Origin: a virus
Reading direction: 5' to 3' (one strand)
DNA: 24,987 nucleotides
Virus record (IMG/VR): IMGVR_UViG_3300046028_000687
Location: 1-24,987 of that record
Shown one piece after another: positions 19,601 through 24,987 of the stretch. Position 1 is the stretch's first letter. Each line of letters opens with the position of its first letter. The translations under genes were made by a program, and so were the position numbers. The notes beneath the pieces were generated by a model. That model saw only the letters and a list, made by a program, of their open reading frames with translations, ran no database searches and was not told the origin of the DNA.

Positions 19601-21625
19601 TTCTTTTGTTATCGTACCTTCTTTAAGGTCTTTATCAGCTTTCTTTATACCTTGATATGCATCTATTACACCTGAACCAACTGACATTGCAGTACCGATC
19701 AATGGTGCTGCCTTTGACAATCCTGCTAATGGTCCTGCTAATTTAGATAGCGCTGATGCGGCTGTTGTTGCGGCTGTTGCGGCAGATCCTGCACCTCCTA
19801 CTGCACTAGTTGCACCTACTGCACCCTGTGCTGCTGTTGCGCCTGCTTTCCAACCTGATAGTGATCCGGCAGCTGGGCCGGCACGACCAGGCAAACCTTT
19901 GTTCATTAAGTCACCAATGCCACCTACTGCGGAGCCTACTCCCATCTTACCTAACTTATACGCGGCTATTCCTGCCGCGGCTGCTAAGGCTGTACTAGCG
20001 GCGCTGGCTGCAAATGTTGACTTAGTAAATGGATTCAGTGCTCCCAATAAATCGTCTTTTAGACCACGTAATGCACGTTCCAATGATAGTACAGTGTTCT
20101 CTGTATCTTTTGCACCATCACGCATTGGTTTGCCAGCAGCATCTAAAATCTCGCCTTGTTCTTTTCGTCTTCTTATCTGTTCTTCTGTGGCTTTATCTTC
20201 TGCCGCTATACGTTTTTTACCTTCTTCTGTCTGAGACTCCATGAATCTAGCGGCATTTTTTCTTGCCTGGTTATCAACACCCATAGATTCTTGAATCTGC
20301 TTCGAGGCGTCGCCGTATGCATACATACTTTCGCCCATCTTTTTGTTAACATTGGTAGTAGATTTAGCAATTTCTCCTTGATAATCACGTAATGCGCTCT
20401 GTCCTTTGTTTAGTTTTTCTGCAACACCTTCAATATTTCTACCTGCCGTCAAGAAATGAGCATTTGCTTGGGTGTAAACTGGTGCACTGTCTCTAGAAAT
20501 ACTCTGTAGCAACGCAGTAGAATCTCTTGCACTTTCGTTAGACTGAGACCACATAGCCATTTCTTGTTTAGATTTGATGACTTGATCTATTTGTGCCGCT
20601 CTCTCTTTTAATTCTTTTTGTCGTATTGGATCAGTTTCTTTTGCCGCCCGTGATTCCAACTCAGAACGTTCCATAGATTTAGTGTGTATGTATGCGTTAA
20701 AGTTTTCTTGAGCCATTGCAGCATCAAGTGCCGATTGACTCTCTTTTATCGACATACCAGTTAATTCTTTGAGCTTGACTAACTGATCTACATATTCCAA
20801 TGATGCTTTTTGTAATTCTTTGGGACTTTTTGACAAAGCCATACCAGCATTAGAGCTTTGTTTAACATACATCGCCTGAGCTTCAGTTAATTGCTCTTGA
20901 CTAATTCCTAAACGATTGTAAGATTGTATGTTCTTTTCACCAACTGCGGTCATCTTGCCAAACAGCTTAGTACCTTCAGCAGAATTAACACCTAATGCGT
21001 TAATATCTTTGCCGACAATTTTTACAGAATTGACAAATTTATCTAAGTTATCTACTGTGTATCCTGAGGCGCGACCAAGTTGTCTGACTTGCTCAGTCGT
21101 CATGTTAGTAGTACCGCCCATTTCACTCAAGCTATCAAAAGCTTTGAGCATCTTCTGAGTTTGGTCGAGTAACATAGGGGCCATAACACTAAAACCCTTA
21201 ATTACACCTCCAATTGTATTACCTAAAACACCAAAGTGTTTTCCAACAGACATTGCAACATCACCTACGCCGCCGATTGTACTACCCCACTTAGTCAGGT
21301 CTGCTGATGTATTTGATAGTGTACTAGATAGATTGAATAGTCCTTTAGTGGCTGAGGCGCCTGCTTCTTTGAGTGCTTTAGTTGCGGCCGCTGCCTCTCG
21401 TTCCCCAGCAATTCTAGCTTTTTCAGCTTCGGATAGGTTGTTTAGATTATCATTTAATTTATCAAACGCATTTCCAGTACGCTTTACGTTTTGGTCAAGC
21501 ATCCATTGCTCACGCTGTTCTGTAGTCATTGTTTTTACAAAAACACCGGCTAAGGAGTTAACAGCATCCGTTTGTATGCGTAGCTGTTCTAAGATTTCTT
21601 GACTGGTTTGATTATTTTCATCCAT
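16622..21625 (-). CDS. tape-measure-like tail protein with embedded GH19 lysozyme/chitinase-like domain
   Basis: 1667 residues from the ATG at 21625; the TTG extension to 21637 is rejected. Residues 1-520 are mainly helical and coiled-coil. About 530-750 is rich in Ala and Gly with hydrophobic glycine-zipper stretches (TAIGGTAGALKGAAAGAAIG), as in tape-measure proteins that enter the inner membrane. Near 1005-1025 and 1430-1455 are two copies of a GxFxGPxxGYxVELHGxE motif, typical of tape measures. About 1190-1395 is a GH19-like domain: MKESGG with the likely catalytic Glu, NENLNYS with a possible second Glu, FGSR, and GDGWKYRGRGYIQLTG. It probably sets tail length and locally cuts peptidoglycan during DNA entry, a job done by gp5 in T4. 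T4's own tape measure gp29 is only about 590 residues. An ACTAAATA motif lies 25 nt upstream. Confidence 0.82.
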   Translation of the reverse strand: MDENNQTSQEILEQLRIQTDAVNSLAGVFVKTMTTEQREQWMLDQNVKRTGNAFDKLNDNLNNLSEAEKARIAGEREAAAATKALKEAGASATKGLFNLSSTLSNTSADLTKWGSTIGGVGDVAMSVGKHFGVLGNTIGGVIKGFSVMAPMLLDQTQKMLKAFDSLSEMGGTTNMTTEQVRQLGRASGYTVDNLDKFVNSVKIVGKDINALGVNSAEGTKLFGKMTAVGEKNIQSYNRLGISQEQLTEAQAMYVKQSSNAGMALSKSPKELQKASLEYVDQLVKLKELTGMSIKESQSALDAAMAQENFNAYIHTKSMERSELESRAAKETDPIRQKELKERAAQIDQVIKSKQEMAMWSQSNESARDSTALLQSISRDSAPVYTQANAHFLTAGRNIEGVAEKLNKGQSALRDYQGEIAKSTTNVNKKMGESMYAYGDASKQIQESMGVDNQARKNAARFMESQTEEGKKRIAAEDKATEEQIRRRKEQGEILDAAGKPMRDGAKDTENTVLSLERALRGLKDDLLGALNPFTKSTFAASAASTALAAAAGIAAYKLGKMGVGSAVGGIGDLMNKGLPGRAGPAAGSLSGWKAGATAAQGAVGATSAVGGAGSAATAATTAASALSKLAGPLAGLSKAAPLIGTAMSVGSGVIDAYQGIKKADKDLKEGTITKEEARVEKGEAVGGGAGTAIGGTAGALKGAAAGAAIGSVVPVLGTAVGGIIGAALGGWLGSKAGKAIGEVAGGGIAKMTSDADKKVDEASKKAEAKKDDNLAKDTKAGSDVVKVSIVKVEDSNLMKALGAMTPMTKLGTPESTGNVATKSVTKSETKSFTFSEMELAKKDEKLYKEYLERKKELFDKELESRKKNLPKDASAQRVQGAENVARMIADMKAKEEFAERAEKVGAAKIDRPVQEVKAVPQTAVAKAPDQPTVVAKAPEAPKDTSNDAIQRKVKELEETREIFEKKGPVSKSAQSELAYKNILQQMDRAIANEKAKANAPKASIGGIFDGPKSGYPVELHGKEMITPLGTGMKTAGLSDNSAERDEELEEEIEALAELKKTMRDTDASFDKLSTSILKLNKLEEEKLEASEDQVDGLKGANDKLKDVFRSVGFDLSKFASNIKVVTQETGSGTGIKPPEGLGGIFGSSGGGGKPAEKPADSGLGMKPPSAPPLAGMGGGTGVKPAKDQDVKQNLGDVKAALMKRGMGDEKYLNAVLGNVMKESGGKVVNENLNYSKTSNERIRSIFGSRAAGKTDEELNKIKSSEEGMGEFMYGKDTKIGRSMGNLDPGDGWKYRGRGYIQLTGKSNYAQASQAVFGDDRLVKDPDLVNDPKVAAEVVAWYMEKGKARMAKAMGIDEKNMSQQDANVLATSQIAGGDVRKKGSYLAGEVMNKVTAYAGSKDIQGIQPSSGGTMVASADTKKSDIPKAQKGGVFEGPETGYIVELHGNETVIPTDKIESLAKKELASFSKMAGNVTTGGDTNEIPAIDTTAIAKKSVKLFSEEMGPTFAGMNEYTGYNAGPMSTDLKAVQGMASKIGAYDEKTQTITDTEAWKKILHSGMATNYDMGPAKVGTEQFGPDAGNILGDRLKEIMDMDKTSLTDAIKQLQEEFKTVVQQLGKDLAQNAAAPIVEGADDSVMAEVAKSMTELVNKMSESNDIQGKILQYSQV

Positions 21626-21636
21626 GTATTTTACCA

Positions 21637-21644
21637 AATAAATA
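21637..21644 (+). promoter_or_regulatory. late-promoter-like AATAAATA for gp26-gp51
   Basis: Plus-strand AATAAATA lies 53 nt before the gp26 ATG in the divergent gap. It overlaps the leader region of the opposite gene, giving face-to-face promoters. Confidence 0.4.
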
Positions 21645-21650
21645 TACTTG

Positions 21651-21658
21651 TATTTAGT
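21651..21658 (-). promoter_or_regulatory. late-promoter-like ACTAAATA for the tape-measure-like gene
   Basis: Minus-strand ACTAAATA, 25 nt before the ATG at 21625. It is identical to the motifs before gp20 and gp67/68. Confidence 0.5.
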
Positions 21659-21676
21659 ATTGGGTAACGACCCAAT
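21659..21676 (+). other. hairpin in the gp26 leader
   Basis: Seven-base perfect stem (21659-21665 with 21670-21676) and a four-base loop, followed by a short T-run. It falls in the 5' leader of a transcript starting at the plus-strand motif. It could insulate the two divergent promoters or shape the leader. AAGGA, the gp26 ribosome site, follows it. Confidence 0.5.
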
Positions 21677-21697
21677 TTTAACTTAAAAGGAACAAAA

Positions 21698-22528
21698 ATG
21701 GCATTAGATAACAACCCGCTGAAACAGTATTTCCGTCGTCCATCAGTATATGTAAAATTACCTAGCGGTGGTAAATATTATCCGCAGGGAGTAATAGACA
21801 TGCCCGAAAACGGCGAGATCCCAATCTTCCCTATGACAGCTATAGATGAGATTACTACAAAAACACCTGACGCACTGTACAACGGTACAGCTATGGCAGA
21901 ATTAATGAAAAGCTGTGTACCAAACATCAAAGACCCATGGGCAATCAATAGTATGGACTTAGATGCTATCCTAATTGGCATTCGTGCTGCTGGTGGCGGA
22001 AATGATATGGAGATCGAATCCGAATGCCCTGCATGTAAGGACATTGGAAAATATGGTATAAACCTCATCAACCTGTTGAGTCAGATGAGACCTGGAAATT
22101 ATGACACTGAACTAGAAACCAATGATCTAAAGATCAAATTTAGACCATTGTCATATAAAGAAATGAACGAGGCCAGTATTGGTCAAATTGAAATTCAACG
22201 TGTGTTTATCATGCTAGAAAACGAACCTGATGAAGAAGTTCGTAAAACACGTGGCCAAGAAGCACTAAAGAGAATAACTCAATTAACAATCAAGTTGTTA
22301 ACTGGTGCTATCGAATACATTAATACTCCTTCTGCCCGAGTAGATAACAAAGAATTCATCTTAGATTTCTTGAATAACTGTGATAAAAATATGTATGTTA
22401 CATTGCGTGATTACAATGCAAATTTAAAATCACAAACGGAAATCAAACCATTACGAATTAAATGTGTACACTGTACTAATGAGTACGAACAACCATTTAC
22501 ATTGAATACATCAGATTTTTTCGCCTAA
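21698..22528 (+). CDS. gp26: baseplate hub assembly protein gp26
   Basis: 276 residues. LPSGGKYYPQG at the start and IPIFPMTAIDEITTKTPDAL mark the gp26 family of T4-like phages. Two CxxC pairs (C110/C113 and C256/C259) could bind zinc together. In T4, gp26 is needed to assemble the central baseplate hub. It is longer than T4 gp26 (208 residues). The start is the first ATG, with AAGGA 8-9 nt upstream. Its last codons contain a T TTT TTC slippery site; gp51 follows in the -1 frame, so a share of ribosomes may make a 351-residue gp26-gp51 fusion. Transcribed divergently from the tape-measure gene. Confidence 0.88.
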   Translation: MALDNNPLKQYFRRPSVYVKLPSGGKYYPQGVIDMPENGEIPIFPMTAIDEITTKTPDALYNGTAMAELMKSCVPNIKDPWAINSMDLDAILIGIRAAGGGNDMEIESECPACKDIGKYGINLINLLSQMRPGNYDTELETNDLKIKFRPLSYKEMNEASIGQIEIQRVFIMLENEPDEEVRKTRGQEALKRITQLTIKLLTGAIEYINTPSARVDNKEFILDFLNNCDKNMYVTLRDYNANLKSQTEIKPLRIKCVHCTNEYEQPFTLNTSDFFA

Positions 22529-22564
22529 CGCTTCTCCGCCTTGACTCCGAAGGCATACAGAAGC
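22516..22564 (+). promoter_or_regulatory. candidate programmed -1 ribosomal frameshift signal
   Basis: The heptamer T TTT TTC (22516-22522) is in the zero frame of gp26, three codons before its stop. After a 7-nt spacer comes a two-part stem-loop: six pairs (22530-22535 with 22559-22564) around a small internal loop, then five pairs (22538-22542 with 22550-22554) and a 7-nt loop. Slippery heptamer, spacer and structure all match the standard form of -1 frameshift sites. Confidence 0.75.
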
Positions 22565-22752
22565 TACTGGATGGTTATGAAAAAGCCGTCTCAGAGATAA
22601 AGAAAAGTGCCATGTCCATGGCATGGTATATGAGGGGAGGTGCGACATATGAAGATGTTCTGAATATGTCCACTTCCGAACGTGAGCAATTAAAAGAACT
22701 AATAGACGGTAACCTAGAAGTAACTAAGAAGTCTGGACTCCCGTTCTTCTGA
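22522..22752 (+). CDS. gp51: gp51-like baseplate hub assembly catalyst, reached by -1 frameshift
   Basis: 76 residues after the shift, beginning RLTLLRLDSEGIQKLLDGYE and containing MAWYMRGGATYEDVLNMS and the C-terminus TTKKSGLPFF-like VTKKSGLPFF, as in gp51 of T4-like phages. In T4, gp51 acts catalytically in hub assembly and is not part of the finished baseplate. The frame is open back to a TGA at 22480-22482 but holds no ATG, GTG or TTG until 22612, which is inside the conserved part. The natural way to express it is therefore by frameshifting from gp26. A 46-residue product from 22612 is the alternative but would lose the first helix. It ends at TGA 22750-22752. Confidence 0.82.
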   Translation, partial: RLTLLRLDSEGIQKLLDGYEKAVSEIKKSAMSMAWYMRGGATYEDVLNMSTSEREQLKELIDGNLEVTKKSGLPFF

Positions 22753-22766
22753 TGGTATCTCTCTAA

Positions 22767-22822
22767 AAGCCGTAACTATTCATTTAGTCAATTATCGGCT
22801 TATTCTTTTTATCTTTTTTCTC
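22767..22822 (+). terminator. weak possible terminator after gp51
   Basis: Six-base stem (22767-22772 with 22796-22801) with a 23-nt loop, followed by a T-rich tract to 22822. The large loop makes it a poor terminator, but the position 14 nt after the gp51 stop is right. Confidence 0.35.
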
Positions 22823-22828
22823 TTATAG

Positions 22829-23278
22829 AGATGTCCTTCGGACATCTAAGAACTTCGCTACGCTCGTCCTTATACTGTTTCACATTAATTAGTGTTCTTT
22901 CTATCATGGATAACATAACATTAGTACTTGCACTTGAAGCCATGGTAGTGCTAAAAAGCACCACCATTGGTAAAGAGTTTACTTGCCCGTCATCCATTGT
23001 TATCTATTCCCCGTAGTGTCAGCTATTTCTGCTACATCTACGCTACCGGTTGCTCTGTAAAGTTTATGGGACTGTAGTTAGGTCTATCAATGATCTTTCA
23101 ATTGACGCCTTCGCAACGCACATTCTATAACGCAAAGATAAAGTTGTTATAGACTTGTTGAAGGTTCGCTTTGTCGATTGCCTTCTCGGTATATCCAGAA
23201 AAATTAATTTCTGCTACTCCAGAATCTGACGGCACAGCACAATCTGTACAATCTCAAGGAGAGTCGAGGAACCCCGAC
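22829..23278 (+). ncRNA. candidate structured noncoding RNA region
   Basis: The 553-nt gap between gp51 and the nuclease gene has no convincing reading frame but many helices: 22829-22847 (8 pairs, triloop); 22906-22914 with 22999-23007 (9 pairs, one G-U), enclosing a hairpin at 22940-22970; 23013-23041 (three short stems with one-base bulges); a nested stem 23099-23180 made of 8+8+8 pairs; 23196-23213 (6 pairs); and 23263-23278. I recognise no known RNA family (no tRNA T-arm, no tmRNA or RNase P core). Strand is uncertain; plus is favoured because T-rich stretches flank it at 22802-22822 and 23301-23316. Confidence 0.45.
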
Positions 23279-23305
23279 CAAACTAGTTTAAAGACTAAAG
23301 TGTTT

Positions 23306-23884
23306 TTATTTTAAGGTAGAGAGTATATCTTTGGTTTTAAGATTTTCGATTGTTGACTTGGTGTCTGTTGTGCCTGCGCCTGATGCGTATGTTTTAAATA
23401 AATCTTTGTTGTACTTCCAAAAATGATCGAATTCAATCATGATCCAATCATTATACTTGTCTGAAGTATAGTATATAAATTGATCTGTAATCCATGTTAA
23501 TGCTGACGGAACGCATACAAATTTACCCTTGCGGTTAAATTTCATAAACAATATGTTTACATCGCCCGGCTCAGCAACTGCCATGAGTTGATCTAGCCAA
23601 CTATTTAGTTGCTTACACTCTCCTGTAAGTACTAAGTGAAAGGGGAAATCAGCGTAAGATTTGCATTCTGCATTAAACTTAACGAAGCTTTGTCCAGGTA
23701 CAATGTCACCCTTAAAAGAACGAATTTGTCCCTCATGCAAGAACTCTGTTCGTGACTGATTCTTACCGCCCACATAGGCTCCTGAGCCCGGAGCACGAAT
23801 AAACGACTCTCCGTATAGTTTGCTTAGATACTGAGCAACCTCACGCTCGAAACTGGAACCTTTTTGTTTTTGTGGACTTGGCAT
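23306..23884 (-). CDS. PD-(D/E)xK superfamily nuclease (resolvase-like)
   Basis: 192 residues. The start KGSSFEREVAQYL supplies the first-helix Glu, GAYVGG follows, and GD at 59-60 plus ECK at 73-75 give the D...ExK metal-binding core of the PD-(D/E)xK fold. This layout is common in small aquatic-phage proteins annotated as Holliday-junction resolvase or restriction-endonuclease-like. It lies just downstream of gp46 on the same strand (35-nt gap), which fits a role in DNA recombination, repair or host DNA breakdown. Substrate specificity cannot be read from sequence. Its ATG is the first available; the ribosome site is weak. Confidence 0.75.
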   Translation of the reverse strand: MPSPQKQKGSSFEREVAQYLSKLYGESFIRAPGSGAYVGGKNQSRTEFLHEGQIRSFKGDIVPGQSFVKFNAECKSYADFPFHLVLTGECKQLNSWLDQLMAVAEPGDVNILFMKFNRKGKFVCVPSALTWITDQFIYYTSDKYNDWIMIEFDHFWKYNKDLFKTYASGAGTTDTKSTIENLKTKDILSTLK

Positions 23885-23919
23885 ATTATTACTTATGTAC
23901 TTTACAAGACAGTGAAAAA

Positions 23920-24987
23920 TTATTCTATGTCTACTGCTGTACTATAGCTAGTAAAGCCGTTTTCTTTAATTACCTTGAGAACGTTTGGCACACGACCTGC
24001 TAGTTCTTCGCGGTGACTAATTAACCAAATAGATTTCTGTCGTCTGCGACTCATATCTTTCAAAATTGCTAAACTGTTTTCAACACCCATTGTGTCAAGT
24101 CCACTATCAATCAATTCGTCAATGAACAATGTGTTTATAGGTCCGTACAAACTTTCATACACATCACGGAATGCAAAACTCAAGCCTAAGATTAAACGGT
24201 TACGTTCACCTCGACTTAAGTTATCAAAATCAAGATCACGACCCAGTTCAGTTATTTCAACTTGCAAATCGTTTTTAAATACAACTTGATGTGGCAATCC
24301 AATCTTGTCAAGATAATGCGTTAGTCTTGTGTTTAGATAACTCAAGTTTTGGTCAATGATTTTCTTGCGAACAAATGAATCTTTGCTAGTCAACAAGTCA
24401 AGCAAGAACTTTTGATGTTCCATTGCTTTTGTCAAATCATTTATACCGTCAAACTTTATTTCTTGTAAAGCCTTGCTTTCCATATCAACCACTTGTTCTT
24501 GATACGGATCAGCTTCCTGCGCTTTGATCTCAATTTGTGATAGTAACGATGATACCTTTGCTCTGTGCTCAACTGCTTGGGTTTCGGTATCGTAATAAGT
24601 AGATGGCCTTTTGCCAAGATTGACGCTAGGCGTATCAAGAAGTTGTTCACTAAAGGGGTTATTTTCATGCTCTTTTTCTTCTATCTGTTTTTTGATGTTA
24701 TCAATTTCAGTAGATTGCCGAACTGCCTCAGCTTCAGTTTTATAGTGCGGTGTAGGTTTATTTCCTACAACTATAGGATTAGCAACAAGTTCATCTAATT
24801 GAAACTTCAAATCATCTAAATGACTTTTACTTGTGTTCCATAATTCAATCTTGCTATTCAACACGCTTGTATGTTGGTCGTCATGAAAATCTTGGCCACA
24901 CGCATAGCATTTGTGTTCTTTAAGAGTTTCGATTTCTTGTGTTAACTTGTCGTAATTTTTACCTTCTTTAGTAATGTCCTTACGCTC
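23920..24987 (-). CDS. gp46: recombination endonuclease subunit gp46 (SbcC/Rad50-like), 5' truncated by window
   Basis: 355 residues visible; the N-terminal ATPase half with Walker A lies outside. The frame is open to the window edge; a GTG at 24864 is internal, not the start. CYACG (24895-24909) is the zinc hook CxxC at the tip of the coiled coil. Then come the second coiled-coil arm, the ABC signature LSRGERNRL, Walker B (TLFIDEL), the D-loop SGLD and the H-loop ISHR. With gp47 it forms the Mre11-Rad50-type complex that resects DNA ends for recombination-dependent replication and host DNA degradation. The arm holds two ~38-residue repeats (PTPHYKTEAEAV...NNPFSEQ and PSTYYDTETQAV...ADPYQEQ). 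Confidence 0.9.
   Translation of the reverse strand, partial: ERKDITKEGKNYDKLTQEIETLKEHKCYACGQDFHDDQHTSVLNSKIELWNTSKSHLDDLKFQLDELVANPIVVGNKPTPHYKTEAEAVRQSTEIDNIKKQIEEKEHENNPFSEQLLDTPSVNLGKRPSTYYDTETQAVEHRAKVSSLLSQIEIKAQEADPYQEQVVDMESKALQEIKFDGINDLTKAMEHQKFLLDLLTSKDSFVRKKIIDQNLSYLNTRLTHYLDKIGLPHQVVFKNDLQVEITELGRDLDFDNLSRGERNRLILGLSFAFRDVYESLYGPINTLFIDELIDSGLDTMGVENSLAILKDMSRRRQKSIWLISHREELAGRVPNVLKVIKENGFTSYSTAVDIE

Noticed and set aside
9800-21600. Other frames opposite the head and tail genes (such as 11819-12235 plus, 13982-14296 plus, 18954-19655 plus)
   Set aside because: They are antisense shadows of confidently identified genes, with composition that mirrors the real frame (for example Ser-Met runs opposite the acidic Asp-Met repeats).
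21626-21637. Longer tape-measure start at 21637
   Set aside because: TTG codon four residues upstream of a normal ATG, without a better ribosome site.
22809-23016. Two overlapping small reading frames (61 and 62 residues) in the gap after gp51
   Set aside because: They lie on opposite strands over the same hairpins, show no recognisable motif and no ribosome site; chance frames.
23040-23300. tRNA, tmRNA or group I intron in the structured gap
   Set aside because: No T-arm with GTTCRA, no CCA-ready acceptor pairing and no group I P7/P3 core could be found by eye.
23920-24864. gp46 starting at 24864
   Set aside because: That codon is GTG and the frame stays open upstream through the CxxC zinc hook to the window edge, so the gene is cut by the window rather than starting there.

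Overview
This is a stretch of a contractile-tailed phage genome of the T4 superfamily (T4-like myovirus). The diagnosis rests on a run of recognisable T4-type head genes in T4 order (portal gp20, prohead core gp67/68, protease gp21, scaffold gp22, major capsid gp23), the baseplate-hub assembly genes gp26 and gp51, and the recombination ATPase gp46. The AT-rich bases, the very long Gly-X-Ser/Thr fibre and an auxiliary fatty-acid desaturase fit an aquatic phage. The host cannot be named; the desaturase resembles proteobacterial (perhaps betaproteobacterial) enzymes, which is only a hint.

Layout. 1-9325 (minus) is one uninterrupted reading frame of at least 3108 codons whose 3' end lies outside the window. 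It is a modular fibre-like protein in which seven long Gly-X-Y blocks alternate with small globular modules, two of them duplicated. Its Gly-X-Y frame has no stop inside the window. 9413-9778 (plus) is a small HNH-like zinc protein that has lost the catalytic His. 9768-10469 (minus) is a membrane fatty-acid desaturase, cut off from the capsid genes by a UUCG terminator. 10569-14454 (minus) holds gp23, gp22, gp21 and gp67/68. 14564-16592 (minus) holds a small conserved-type protein and the portal gp20. 16622-21625 (minus) is a 1667-residue tape-measure-like protein with an embedded GH19 lysozyme/chitinase-like domain.

Divergent from it, 21698-22752 (plus) encodes gp26 followed by gp51 in the -1 frame. 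gp51 has no usable start of its own, and a T TTT TTC slippery heptamer with a two-part stem-loop 7 nt downstream sits at the junction. I read this as a programmed frameshift making a gp26-gp51 fusion. 22753-23305 has no convincing gene but carries a chain of hairpins, including an 82-nt three-segment nested stem, and is a candidate structured RNA. 23306-23884 (minus) is a PD-(D/E)xK nuclease. 23920-24987 (minus, 5' truncated) is the C-terminal half of gp46 with its zinc hook.

Regulation. Six minus-strand gene starts are preceded, in otherwise tight gaps, by [ACG][AC]TAAATA motifs matching the T4 late promoter TATAAATA, and a similar motif precedes gp26 on the plus strand. The units with such a motif are the fibre gene, desaturase, gp67/68-21-22-23, the 76-residue gene, gp20 and the tape-measure gene, as expected for late virion genes. 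Two bidirectional-looking hairpin terminators separate units.

Most promising observations: the gp26/gp51 frameshift signal, the structured intergenic region next to it, the giant nearly proline-free Gly-X-Ser/Thr protein with recurrent one-residue breaks, and the tape-measure protein carrying a GH19 enzyme.
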